From assembly GCA_947476325.1 (NCBI GenBank), contig CANJPZ010000018.1, positions 1 to 49,525 on the forward strand: a stretch of 49,525 nt of DNA. Direction: 5' to 3'. Made by a program: the position numbers and the translations under genes. The notes beneath the pieces were generated by a model. It did no database searches. It was not told the origin of the DNA and saw nothing but the letters and a program-made list of their open reading frames with translations. Below are positions 35,853 through 43,710 of the stretch, one piece after another (the stretch's first letter is position 1; every line of letters begins with the position of its first letter). Source of the DNA: Caulobacteraceae bacterium (GTDB lineage: Bacteria > Pseudomonadota > Alphaproteobacteria > Caulobacterales > Caulobacteraceae).

Positions 35853-36605
35853 TTGCTGCACGAAATCCTGGCCTCGCACAGCGTGCTGAACGACTTTTTC
35901 GGGTACGTTCAACACCACTGGGGCGAACACACCACGGCCTATGGCCGATCTTTCAGCGCCGCCTTGCTGGAAGCACTCAATGCCTGGGGCATTGTCGAAG
36001 GCTCGCACCTGTTGTTTGCGATGCTGTTCTTCGGCTGCATCCTTGTGTTTGACGCGCGTCTGCTCGGCATCACATTCCGGGACGTGAAGATTTCCGAAGT
36101 CAGCGAAAAGCTGCTGCCGTTCACAGTGATCTCGATGACCATTCTTCTGGCCAGCGGGGTGTTCGTGTTCTTCTCGAAACCCCAGGATTACTACCACAAC
36201 ATCTGGTTCAGGATAAAAATGGTCCTGCTGCTGGTGGCGGTGATCAACGTCTATATCTTCCACAAGATCGTCCAGAAGAACCAGGCCGAATGGGACTCGG
36301 CCGCAAGCCCGCCGACCAAGGCCAAGATGTCTGCGGTTATCTCGCTGACTTGCTGGGTTCTGGTCATCGGCTGCGGCCGCCTGATCGCCTACAGCTGGTT
36401 TGAGTGCGGCAAGCCACACTCCGACTGGATGAACAGTCTGGAAGAGTGCCAGACCTCGCCGCTCGGCGCGATGACCCCTGCCGACTTCACCCGGCAACTG
36501 GCCAACGAAAAGACCGCCAATGACGCCGCCGCTGCAGCCGCCGCTACGCCGGCCGCCGCCGCTCCAGCCCCGACCGCGGGCGCCACCAAGCCGGAGGCCA
36601 AATAG
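35853..36605 (+). CDS. Unrecognised membrane protein, module gene A1 (DUF6644-like)
   Basis: The start is a TTG with AGGGAGGGG upstream; no ATG fits. The 250 residues hold about four transmembrane helices (roughly 46-72, 88-107, 118-138, 160-180). A C-terminal tail follows with ECGKPH, EC (C185, C199) and then an Ala/Pro-rich end. H52 lies in the first helix. H115 lies in QDYYHN, and H137 in NVYIFHK, right after the helix beginning FRIKMVLL. The EGxHLLxxMLFFG and KMVLLxVAxxNVYIFH patterns recall DUF6644-type and b561-like proteins, where histidines may bind haem; that is inference. Paralogue A2 aligns without gaps over the first 210 positions, about two-thirds identical by hand count. B1 follows after 2 bases. 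Confidence 0.75.
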   Translation: MLHEILASHSVLNDFFGYVQHHWGEHTTAYGRSFSAALLEALNAWGIVEGSHLLFAMLFFGCILVFDARLLGITFRDVKISEVSEKLLPFTVISMTILLASGVFVFFSKPQDYYHNIWFRIKMVLLLVAVINVYIFHKIVQKNQAEWDSAASPPTKAKMSAVISLTCWVLVIGCGRLIAYSWFECGKPHSDWMNSLEECQTSPLGAMTPADFTRQLANEKTANDAAAAAAATPAAAAPAPTAGATKPEAK

Positions 36606-36607
36606 TC

Positions 36608-37474
36608 ATGGTTCTCGCTCAACTCGACAAAATCCTGCCTGACAGTTTCGAGACGATCTTTCACAGCATGCCCATTGTCCATCAATGGGTCTCGAACCTG
36701 AAGACCACGGGCGTCGCCGTCTTCATCCAGAAGATCTTTGCTGAGATGGAAGTGGTGCACATCATGGGGCTGTTCATGCTCAGCGCCTCGGTGATCCTGA
36801 CAAGCCTGCGGCTGATCGGCGTCGGCATGACCAACCAGTCGCCGTCGGTGATCGAAAAGAACACCCGCATCTTCCTGCACATTGGCATCGTGCTGGCGAT
36901 CGGCAGCGGTATCCTGATCGGCATCAGCAACGCCGAGAAGCTCTACAACAGCTCGGCCTTCCTGATGAAAATGATCGCCATGGTGGCCGGCATCATCTTC
37001 GCCTACGCGGTGATGATCCCGGTGGCCAAGGCTGACGGCCAGGCCGGAACCAGCGCCCGGCCGGCCTTCATGATCGCCCTGGCGATCTGGGTCATCTCGC
37101 TGGTGTTCTTCTCGGTCAAGAACGGCGCCAATACGGGCATGTTCCACGTGCTCAGCGCCGGCGGCATGATCGCCTTCATCGCCCTTCAGGGCAAACTGCG
37201 CTGGGTCTTCCTGGCCGGCGTGACGGCGATCTTCGTGGTCTGGAACATCGTCACCCACATGATCATCCTGGAATCCGCCGGGCTGGCCTACATGAACGCC
37301 AACAAGCTCTTCATGTACATCACCGGCGCATGGGTCCTGGCCCTGTCGCTGGTGAACATCTACGGCAAGAGCGCCGTGGCGGGCACCACCAACTTCGGCC
37401 GGATGGTCGGTTACGCCACCATCCTGGTGTGGGTGACCGTCGGCGCCGGCGGCCGCTGGATCGGCCTCAGCTAG
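36608..37474 (+). CDS. Unrecognised polytopic membrane protein, module gene B1
   Basis: The 288-residue product has a short amphipathic N-terminus and about seven or eight hydrophobic helices from residue 45 on, ending VGAGGRWIGLS. Histidines at 51 (EVVHIMGLF), 91 (FLHIG), 180 (MFHVL) and 217 (VTHMI) all lie in or at helices and are conserved in paralogue B2. That spacing is what a di-haem b-type membrane protein would need, but no family assignment is claimed. It follows A1 by 2 bases and ends at an intrinsic terminator (37510), so A1-B1 form one transcript. Confidence 0.75.
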   Translation: MVLAQLDKILPDSFETIFHSMPIVHQWVSNLKTTGVAVFIQKIFAEMEVVHIMGLFMLSASVILTSLRLIGVGMTNQSPSVIEKNTRIFLHIGIVLAIGSGILIGISNAEKLYNSSAFLMKMIAMVAGIIFAYAVMIPVAKADGQAGTSARPAFMIALAIWVISLVFFSVKNGANTGMFHVLSAGGMIAFIALQGKLRWVFLAGVTAIFVVWNIVTHMIILESAGLAYMNANKLFMYITGAWVLALSLVNIYGKSAVAGTTNFGRMVGYATILVWVTVGAGGRWIGLS

Positions 37475-37509
37475 ACGCTTCCAGTAAGGCCTTCCCGACC
37501 TTCAGCGAG

Positions 37510-37538
37510 CCCCTCTCCCCACCGGGAGAGGGGTTTTT
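37510..37538 (+). terminator. Intrinsic terminator after module A1-B1
   Basis: The 10-bp perfect arms CCCCTCTCCC and GGGAGAGGGG enclose CACC and are followed by TTTTT. It lies 35 bases after the B1 stop. The second module has a near-identical terminator at 39423, so the terminator was duplicated with the genes. Confidence 0.9.
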
Positions 37539-37563
37539 GCTGTTCGGCTGCGATGATCGATCG

Positions 37564-37693
37564 GTAACCGTTACGAACAACGGGTAACCGTACCGGTCTT
37601 GGCGTTTGCTGATTGGTGCGCTAAGCGATTCCCCAGCCCCGGCCTTAGAGGCGGGCCTGGGGCGCAATCAACAGACGGCAATTAACCGGTTAC
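37564..37693. promoter_or_regulatory. GTAAC-type palindrome cluster before module A2-B2
   Basis: In the 270-base gap between the modules, GTAAC-C-GTTAC (37564-37574) is a perfect dyad. A related GGTAACCGTACC lies at 37583-37594. TAACCGGTTA (37683-37692) is a perfect palindrome 52 bases before the A2 start. All share the core TAACCG, which suggests repeated sites for one dimeric regulator. The FNR-type box of the first module is not present here. Confidence 0.45.
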
Positions 37694-37744
37694 GGGAGGA
37701 ATCCCGTCTCGCCGGACCGAAGGCCGCAACGAAGGGGAGACATC

Positions 37745-38515
37745 TTGCTGCACCAAACTTTGGCCGCGCACAGCGTGCTGAATGACTTCTTCGAGTGGGT
37801 TCAGTTCCACTTCGGAGAGCACTCGACCCACTATGGTCGTTCATTCAGCGCCGCCCTGCATGAGGCCCTGAACGCCTGGGGCCTTCTCGAGGGCACCCAC
37901 CTTCTCACCCTGATGCTGTTCTTCGGAACCATCGCGCTTGTTGATACGCGACTGCTTGGCTGGACCTTCCGCAAGACCCCGATCTCGGTGTTGAGCGAAA
38001 AGCTGCTGCCGCTGACGGTGACGGCCATGATCATCGCGATGATCACCGGTCCGATGTTGTTCTTCGCCAAGCCCCAGGATTATTACCACAATTTCTGGTT
38101 CCGCCTGAAGATGGTGCTTCTCGTGGTGGCTATCGCCAACGTCTACATCTTCCACAAGGTCGTCCAGAAGAACCAGGCCGAGTGGGACACCGCCGAGACC
38201 CCGCCGCTGAAGGCGCGGCTGTCCGGCGCCCTGTCGCTTCTGTCATGGGTTCTGGTCATGAGCTGCGGCCGACTGATCGCCTACAACTTCCTAGAATGCG
38301 GCAAGCCGCACTCGGCGTTCATCAACTTCACCCAGGAATGCGCCACCTCGCCGCTGGGCGCGGTGACCCAGGCCGACTACGACAAGCAGCTGGCCGACGA
38401 AAAGAAGGCCGCCGACGCTGCTGCAGCCCCCCCCCCCGCCATGCCGTCCATGCCTGATATGCCGGACGCCAAAACCGCCGCGCCCGCCGGCGCCGTCAAG
38501 CCGGAGGCAAAATAG
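37745..38515 (+). CDS. Unrecognised membrane protein, module gene A2 (paralogue of A1)
   Basis: Like A1 it begins with TTG (MLHQTLAAHSVLNDFF), preceded by AAGGGGAG, and has about four helices. The 256 residues keep H52, H115, H137, C174, C185, H189 and C199 of A1, together with the invariant GRSFSAAL, KPQDYYHN, QKNQAEWD, CGRLIAY and TSPLGA stretches. The tail after residue 225 diverges in length but is again Ala/Pro/Lys-rich and ends KPEAK as in A1. The conservation of tail Cys and His suggests a metal site or disulfide outside the membrane. B2 follows after 2 bases, as in the first module. Confidence 0.75.
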   Translation: MLHQTLAAHSVLNDFFEWVQFHFGEHSTHYGRSFSAALHEALNAWGLLEGTHLLTLMLFFGTIALVDTRLLGWTFRKTPISVLSEKLLPLTVTAMIIAMITGPMLFFAKPQDYYHNFWFRLKMVLLVVAIANVYIFHKVVQKNQAEWDTAETPPLKARLSGALSLLSWVLVMSCGRLIAYNFLECGKPHSAFINFTQECATSPLGAVTQADYDKQLADEKKAADAAAAPPPAMPSMPDMPDAKTAAPAGAVKPEAK

Positions 38516-38517
38516 TC

Positions 38518-39387
38518 ATGTACCTCGCCCAACTGTCCAAAATGCTGCCCGAAAGCCCGGACGCCATCTTCTCCAAGATGCACCAGGTCAAGGACTGGGA
38601 AGCTTCGTTGAAGGACTGGCCGCTGGCCCACTGGGTCAACACCTACTTCGCCTACATCGAAATCGTTCACTTCATGGGGCTGTTCATCTTCAGCGCCTCG
38701 GTGATCGTCACCTGCCTTCGCCTGATCGGCGTCGGCCTGACCAATGAGCCGGTTTCGGTCGTTGAAAAAAACACCCGCTGGTTCCTGCACATTGGCGTCG
38801 TGCTGGCGATCGGCAGCGGCCTGCTGATGGGCGTCGGCAACGCCGACAAGCTCTACAACAGTCAGATCTTCACCGTAAAAATGATCGCCATGATCGCGGG
38901 CCTGATCTTCAGCTACTGCGTCATGGTCCCGGTCGCCAAGGCCGAGGGACAGGCCGGCGGCCTGGCCAAACTAGGCATGGTCATCGCCATGGCGCTTTGG
39001 CTGCTGGCCCTGGTCACCTTCTCGATCACGCCGACCGCCAATGTCGGCATCTTCCACATACTGTGGGGCGGCGCGTTGATCCTGTTCATTGCCCTGCAGG
39101 GCAAGACCCGCTGGGTCTACGCCATCGGCCTTCTTGCCCTGATCCTGCCCTGGCAGGTGATCACCCACGTCTTCATCCGTGAAGATCTGGATGCGGCCAA
39201 ATACATGGTGGTCAACAAGGCCTTCATGTACCTGACCGGCGCCTGGATCACCGGCCTGTCGCTGTACAATATCTTCGGCAAGGCGGCGCCCACGGGCTCC
39301 AACGCCTTTGCGCGGATGACCGCCTACGCCACCATTCTGGTGTGGGTGACGGTCGGCGCCGGCGGCCGCTGGATCGGTCTGAGCTGA
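38518..39387 (+). CDS. Unrecognised polytopic membrane protein, module gene B2 (paralogue of B1)
   Basis: The 289-residue protein repeats the B1 plan. After a variable 45-residue N-terminus come EIVHFMGLF, SASVIVTCLRLIGVGLTN, VEKNTRWFLHIG, KLYN, VPVAKAEGQAG, IALQGKTRWV and ITHVFI, ending AGGRWIGLS identically to B1. The four helix-associated histidines are all kept. The most divergent parts are the N-terminus and the region before LFIALQGK, so paralogues may differ in partner or substrate. It is followed by the second copy of the terminator at 39423. Confidence 0.75.
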   Translation: MYLAQLSKMLPESPDAIFSKMHQVKDWEASLKDWPLAHWVNTYFAYIEIVHFMGLFIFSASVIVTCLRLIGVGLTNEPVSVVEKNTRWFLHIGVVLAIGSGLLMGVGNADKLYNSQIFTVKMIAMIAGLIFSYCVMVPVAKAEGQAGGLAKLGMVIAMALWLLALVTFSITPTANVGIFHILWGGALILFIALQGKTRWVYAIGLLALILPWQVITHVFIREDLDAAKYMVVNKAFMYLTGAWITGLSLYNIFGKAAPTGSNAFARMTAYATILVWVTVGAGGRWIGLS

Positions 39388-39422
39388 CGATCCCTTAGGG
39401 CCTCAATCAGGCCTGCAATGAA

Positions 39423-39450
39423 CCCCTCTCCTTCACGGAGAGGGGTTTTT
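39423..39450 (+). terminator. Intrinsic terminator after module A2-B2
   Basis: The 9-bp perfect arms CCCCTCTCC and GGAGAGGGG enclose TTCAC and are followed by TTTTT. It lies 36 bases after the B2 stop, almost the same position and stem as the first module's terminator. Confidence 0.9.
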
Positions 39451-39527
39451 GTTTGGCCCGCGGCCTGATGTAAAATAGTGAGCAACGCATGCGGCCGCCG
39501 GGCGTTCTCGTGGCCTGCGGAGATCCC

Positions 39528-40337
39528 ATGCAAATCCAGGCCAAGGCCCATCTGAGCTACCAGTTCCCTTATCCAACCGAGGTGCTGCTTCTTATCGAGG
39601 CGGCCCACAGCCGTGACCAGAAGCTGATCAGCGACACCCTCAAGATCTGGCCGCCGGTCGATTTCGTCCGCAAGGACGACGAACTGACCGGAGGGCGAGG
39701 CATCGTCTTTACGGCCAACCGCCTAGTCGACATCACCTACGAAGCCGTCGTGGAGCGCCCGCACAGAATCACCAGCCTGGCCGGCCTGTCGCGCACGCCG
39801 ATCCACGCCCTGCCTAACGACGCCCTGCGCTACATCCGGGCCAGCCACTACTGCCCGTCCGACCGGCTGGAGGCTTTTGTCATGCGCGAGTTCGGCACCA
39901 AACAGGGCGGCGATAACGCCGCCCAGATTCTCGACTGGATCGGCCGGCACGTCGATTACAGGTTCGGCATCAGCAATACCCAGACCACGGGGCTGGACAC
40001 CTTTGTCGACCGGGCCGGCGTCTGCCGCGACTTTACCCACCTGGCCATCACCCTGTTCCGCGCCGCCGGCATTCCCGCCAGGGCGGTCAGCGCCTACGCT
40101 TGCCAAATCGATCCGCCCGATATGCACGCCGTCGTCGAGGTCTTCCTGCAAGGCAGCTGGTGGCTGGTCGATCCAAGCGGCAAGGCGCCGATCGATGGCC
40201 TGGTGCGGGTCGCCACTGGCCTGGACGCCACCGACATCGCCTTCATGACCATCTTCGGCCAGGGCGTTCTGGTGCGGCAATCCTTCTCGGCCCAGGAAAT
40301 CCCGGGCCAGTCTGAAGTCGCTGTGGGGCGGTCGTGA
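39528..40337 (+). CDS. Transglutaminase-like cysteine protease family protein
   Basis: From the ATG at 39528 (MQIQAKAHLSYQF, with GGAG before it) the protein has 269 residues. The N-terminal half is a beta-rich domain often found before bacterial transglutaminase-like domains. The catalytic triad is Cys in DRAGVCRDFTHLAITLFR, His in PPDMHAVVEVF and Asp in WWLVDPSG. There is no signal peptide, so it is probably cytoplasmic. Family members act as peptidases or amidases; the substrate here is unknown. It is the first gene after the duplicated membrane modules, and a terminator separates it from them. Confidence 0.88.
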   Translation: MQIQAKAHLSYQFPYPTEVLLLIEAAHSRDQKLISDTLKIWPPVDFVRKDDELTGGRGIVFTANRLVDITYEAVVERPHRITSLAGLSRTPIHALPNDALRYIRASHYCPSDRLEAFVMREFGTKQGGDNAAQILDWIGRHVDYRFGISNTQTTGLDTFVDRAGVCRDFTHLAITLFRAAGIPARAVSAYACQIDPPDMHAVVEVFLQGSWWLVDPSGKAPIDGLVRVATGLDATDIAFMTIFGQGVLVRQSFSAQEIPGQSEVAVGRS

Positions 40338-40391
40338 TATGAAATCGATCGAAATCTCTGCAGGACGTCATGGAGAAGGCCTTCCACGATC

Positions 40392-42722
40392 ATGACCGGT
40401 TTGAAGGTGATTGACCCTGTGTGCGGCATGACCGTCGACCCGGCGGCCAATCCCCATCACGCCCCCTACGAAGGACGGGACTATCATTTCTGCTCGGCTG
40501 GCTGCCGGACGAAGTTCATCGCCGAACCGGCTCGCTATGCAGCCCGGGACGCGACGCCGACACCGCCTGCGGGACCTTCGGGTGGCATCTACACCTGCCC
40601 CATGCACCCGCAAATTCACCAGGTTGGGCCCGGCCATTGCCCCATCTGCGGCATGGCGCTGGAGCCCTTGGTTGCGACGGCCGACGATGGCCCCAATCCT
40701 GAGCTGGTCGACATGACGCGGCGGCTCTGGATCGGCCTCGGGCTCGCCGCCCCGGTCTTCATCCTCGAGATGGGCGGGCATCTCCTTGGTCACTCGTTGA
40801 CGATTGCGCCTCGCCTCTCCGGCTGGATCCAGATGGCGCTCGCAACCCCTGTCGTCCTTTGGGCCGGCTGGCCGTTCTTCCAGCGGGGCTGGGCATCCAT
40901 CGTCGCGCGCAGCCTCAACATGTTCACCCTGATCGCCATGGGAACGGGCGTCGCCTACGGTTACAGCCTGGTCGCCCAGCTGGCGCCTGGTCTGTTTCCG
41001 GCGGCTGTTCGCGGGATGGACGGCGCTGTTCCGATATATTTCGAGGCCGCTGCGGTGATCACTGTACTGGTGCTGCTGGGCCAGGTGATGGAGCTTCGTG
41101 CCCGCGAGCACACCTCTGGGGCCATTCGCGCGCTGCTCGACCTGGCGCCCAGGACAGCGCGACGGGTCGGCAAGGACGGCGCCGATGAAGATGTCCCGCT
41201 CGAAAGCATCGTTGCGGGCGACCAGCTGCGCGTGCGTCCCGGTGAGAAAGTCCCGGTCGATGGCGAGATACTCGACGGCCAGGTCGCCATCGACGAATCT
41301 CTGGTCACCGGCGAGTCCATGCCTGTCAGCAAGGGCGCGGGCGACAAGGTCATCGGCGGGGCGTTGAACAAGACCGGCTCGTTCCTGATGCGCGCCGAGA
41401 AGGTCGGGGCCGACACCCTGCTCGCCCAGATCGTTGACATGGTCGCCAAGGCCCAACGGTCTCGCGCGCCGATCCAGAAAATGGCGGACCGGGTGTCCGG
41501 CTGGTTCGTGCCCACTGTCATCGGCATATCGGCTGCAGCCTTCGCCGTCTGGATGCTGGCCGGGCCGGCGCCACGCCTGTCCTATGCGCTGATCGCCGCC
41601 GTCTCGGTCCTGATCATTGCCTGCCCCTGCGCCCTTGGTCTGGCCACACCGATCTCGATCATGGTCGGCGGCGGGCGCGGCGCCCGGGCCGGCGTGCTGA
41701 TTCGCGACGCCGAAGCGCTTGAACGCCTGGAAAGGATCGACACCCTGGTCGTCGACAAAACCGGCACCCTTACCGAAGGACGGCCCGCCGTCGTCGCCAT
41801 CGATACTGCGCCGGGCGTTGATGAGGCGGACCTGCTGCGTCTTGCCGCTGGCCTCGAGCGGGCCAGTGAGCATCCTCTGGCCGAGGCGATTGTTCGGGCG
41901 GCCGCCGAGCGCGGCCTCAAACTGGCCCAGCCCACCGACTTCGACTCACCTTTGGGCAAGGGCGTCACCGGGACCATCGAAGGCCGAAAGCTGGTGATTG
42001 GTTCGGGAGATTTCCTCAAGAGTCTTGGGATCGACATCGCCAGCCTTGCGGCCGGCGCAGAAGCCCATCGCGCCAGCGGGGCGACCGCCATCTTCGCTGC
42101 TATCGACGGCGTGAACTCCGGCGCATTCGCCATCGCCGACCCCATCAAGCCCACCACCGCGGCGGCCATCGAGGCGCTAAGGGCCGAGGGCATCCGCATT
42201 GTGATGCTGACCGGAGATAACCGCACCACCGCCCTAAGTGTCGCCGCCAAACTCGGCATCGACGAAGTTGAAGCCGAAGTGCTCCCCGGCGACAAGGCGG
42301 CCGTTGTCGAGCGCCTGCGCAGCGATGGCCGGCACGTCGCCATGGCCGGTGACGGCGTCAACGATGCCCCGGCCCTGGCCGCGGCCGAGGTCGGGATCGC
42401 CATGGGCGCGGGATCGGACGTCGCCATCGAAAGCGCCGGAGTCACCCTACTGAAAGGCGATCTGCAAGGCATCGTCCGGGCGCGGCGGTTGTCGCGATTG
42501 GTTATGGGCAATATCCGGCAGAATCTGGTCTTCGCCTTCATCTATAACGCAGCCGGCGTGCCGATCGCGGCGGGCGTGCTTTATCCCACCCTGGGCTGGC
42601 TGCTGTCGCCCGCCATAGCCGCAGCCGCCATGGCGCTGTCATCGGTCAGCGTCGTGACCAATGCCCTGCGGCTGAGGTCCATCGATCTCGACGAGCCAGG
42701 TTCTGGCGGCCGCAAACGGTAA
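40392..42722 (+). CDS. Copper-type P1B-ATPase with N-terminal YHS and metal-binding domains
   Basis: This pump should expel monovalent copper (or silver) across the inner membrane. The 776 residues comprise, first, a YHS domain (about 5-50) with DPVCGMTVD and FCSAGC. A zinc-ribbon-like segment [20 protein letters not shown] (about 68-87) follows, then eight-helix P-type ATPase architecture. Key motifs: the TGES actuator loop, CPC in [10 protein letters not shown] (near 411), DKTGTLTEG (near 455), SEHPLAEAI and [16 protein letters not shown]. No classic CXXC HMA domain is present; this YHS plus CPMHP front end is common in such pumps. The gene lies 54 bases after the transglutaminase-like gene and before a cytochrome c'-like lipoprotein gene. 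Confidence 0.92.
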   Translation: MTGLKVIDPVCGMTVDPAANPHHAPYEGRDYHFCSAGCRTKFIAEPARYAARDATPTPPAGPSGGIYTCPMHPQIHQVGPGHCPICGMALEPLVATADDGPNPELVDMTRRLWIGLGLAAPVFILEMGGHLLGHSLTIAPRLSGWIQMALATPVVLWAGWPFFQRGWASIVARSLNMFTLIAMGTGVAYGYSLVAQLAPGLFPAAVRGMDGAVPIYFEAAAVITVLVLLGQVMELRAREHTSGAIRALLDLAPRTARRVGKDGADEDVPLESIVAGDQLRVRPGEKVPVDGEILDGQVAIDESLVTGESMPVSKGAGDKVIGGALNKTGSFLMRAEKVGADTLLAQIVDMVAKAQRSRAPIQKMADRVSGWFVPTVIGISAAAFAVWMLAGPAPRLSYALIAAVSVLIIACPCALGLATPISIMVGGGRGARAGVLIRDAEALERLERIDTLVVDKTGTLTEGRPAVVAIDTAPGVDEADLLRLAAGLERASEHPLAEAIVRAAAERGLKLAQPTDFDSPLGKGVTGTIEGRKLVIGSGDFLKSLGIDIASLAAGAEAHRASGATAIFAAIDGVNSGAFAIADPIKPTTAAAIEALRAEGIRIVMLTGDNRTTALSVAAKLGIDEVEAEVLPGDKAAVVERLRSDGRHVAMAGDGVNDAPALAAAEVGIAMGAGSDVAIESAGVTLLKGDLQGIVRARRLSRLVMGNIRQNLVFAFIYNAAGVPIAAGVLYPTLGWLLSPAIAAAAMALSSVSVVTNALRLRSIDLDEPGSGGRKR

Positions 42723-42814
42723 CATAACCGTTCTTGACGTGACCGACGGCGAGCCTGCCGCTAAGGAAGCGTGGCTCTAATTTCCTGTCTGCGAAATCGA
42801 TTCCGGAGGTTCCC

Positions 42815-43255
42815 ATGTTGCGTTGGCCGGCTCTCGCCACGGCTCTTTGTCTCGTTACCGCCTGCGCAACCGCCGGCGGATCAGTCGCCAAGGGCACGAT
42901 CAAGGAGCAGATGAAGGTCATCGTTCAACCGTCCGCAGACACGCTGTTTGCCGTCGGCGGCGCCGTCGATCCGGCCAATGGACCTGATGCGCCAAAGGTA
43001 GAGGCGTCAAAGTGGACAGACGCGGGCAAGGCGGCGGAAGCGATCAAGTCGTCAGGCGCATCCATGCTGCTGCCGGCGAACCTGAAGGACCAGGGCGCCT
43101 GGAAGACCGCCGCCACCCAGATGCGGGATCATGCGGATGCAGCTTTGAAGGCGGCGCAGGCCAAGGACGGCGCCAAGCTGTCGCAGGCCGCCAACGACCT
43201 GGGCGACGACTGCACCGCCTGCCATTCCAAATACAAAAACCAGACGGCGAGCTGA
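42815..43255 (+). CDS. Cytochrome c'-like lipoprotein
   Basis: The 146-residue protein has a lipoprotein signal (lipobox LVTAC, Cys at about 17). A helical domain follows, with a single haem c motif near the C-terminus: C133-T-A-C136-H137. A C-terminal CXXCH on a four-helix bundle is the cytochrome c'/c-556 layout. It should be anchored on the periplasmic side of a membrane and could bind NO or shuttle electrons. GGAGG precedes the ATG. It lies 92 bases after the copper ATPase gene, so a link to copper or nitrosative stress is possible but unproven. Confidence 0.85.
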   Translation: MLRWPALATALCLVTACATAGGSVAKGTIKEQMKVIVQPSADTLFAVGGAVDPANGPDAPKVEASKWTDAGKAAEAIKSSGASMLLPANLKDQGAWKTAATQMRDHADAALKAAQAKDGAKLSQAANDLGDDCTACHSKYKNQTAS

Positions 43256-43344
43256 CCCGCATCGGGCAGCCGCCCTTGAGATTCGGGTTGATTGTTTCGC
43301 ACCTGCGGGACAAATATCCCGGACCGGCCTCATGTCGGACCTGA

Positions 43345-43550
43345 AAACCAAGACGCGCCGATGCCCGAAAGGGCCTAGCGGGAACACAGTGAGGCGTCCA
43401 TCCGGACGCTGACTCTGGGGCTGTCCCTGCAACTGTAAGCGGAGAGCGGACGATCGCGTGGCGGGCTTCAACCCGCTGCAGCCACTGGGCCCAATTGCCC
43501 GGGAAGGTGAGCGTTCCGTGATGACCCGTGAGCCAGGAGACCGGTCGGCG
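43345..43550 (+). ncRNA. Cobalamin (AdoCbl) riboswitch
   Basis: The conserved core is all present in order: GGGAACACAGTG (near 43380), the B12 box CCTGCAACTGTAAGCGG (about 43428-43444), GCCACTGGGCCC (near 43482), GGGAAGGTGAGCG and GTGAGCCAGGAGACC (near 43528). The leader shows nothing else coding. It stands directly before the btuB operon and should reduce its expression when B12 is bound. The exact ends are estimated. Confidence 0.93.
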
Positions 43551-43588
43551 CAGTCGCTCATGTCGGGACCAGGGAAGTCCAGACACCG

Positions 43589-43698
43589 GAATGCCGTCGA
43601 GCGACGAACTCTTCCGCCGGACGCATCACGCGACCGGCGCAGTGTCGTCGCGCGTCCGCAGTCGGTGGCGGTAGGGCGATTTCTCCCCACCGGCATTC
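43589..43698 (+). promoter_or_regulatory. Possible expression platform of the B12 riboswitch
   Basis: GAATGCCG (43589-43596) is the exact reverse complement of CGGCATTC (43691-43698). The second arm abuts the GGAG ribosome site (43699-43702) before the TTG start at 43711. Pairing would place a stem against the ribosome site, a plausible translational switch. No T-run terminator is seen in this 160-base leader, which fits control of translation more than of transcription. Confidence 0.4.
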
Positions 43699-43710
43699 GG
43701 AGCAACCCGC

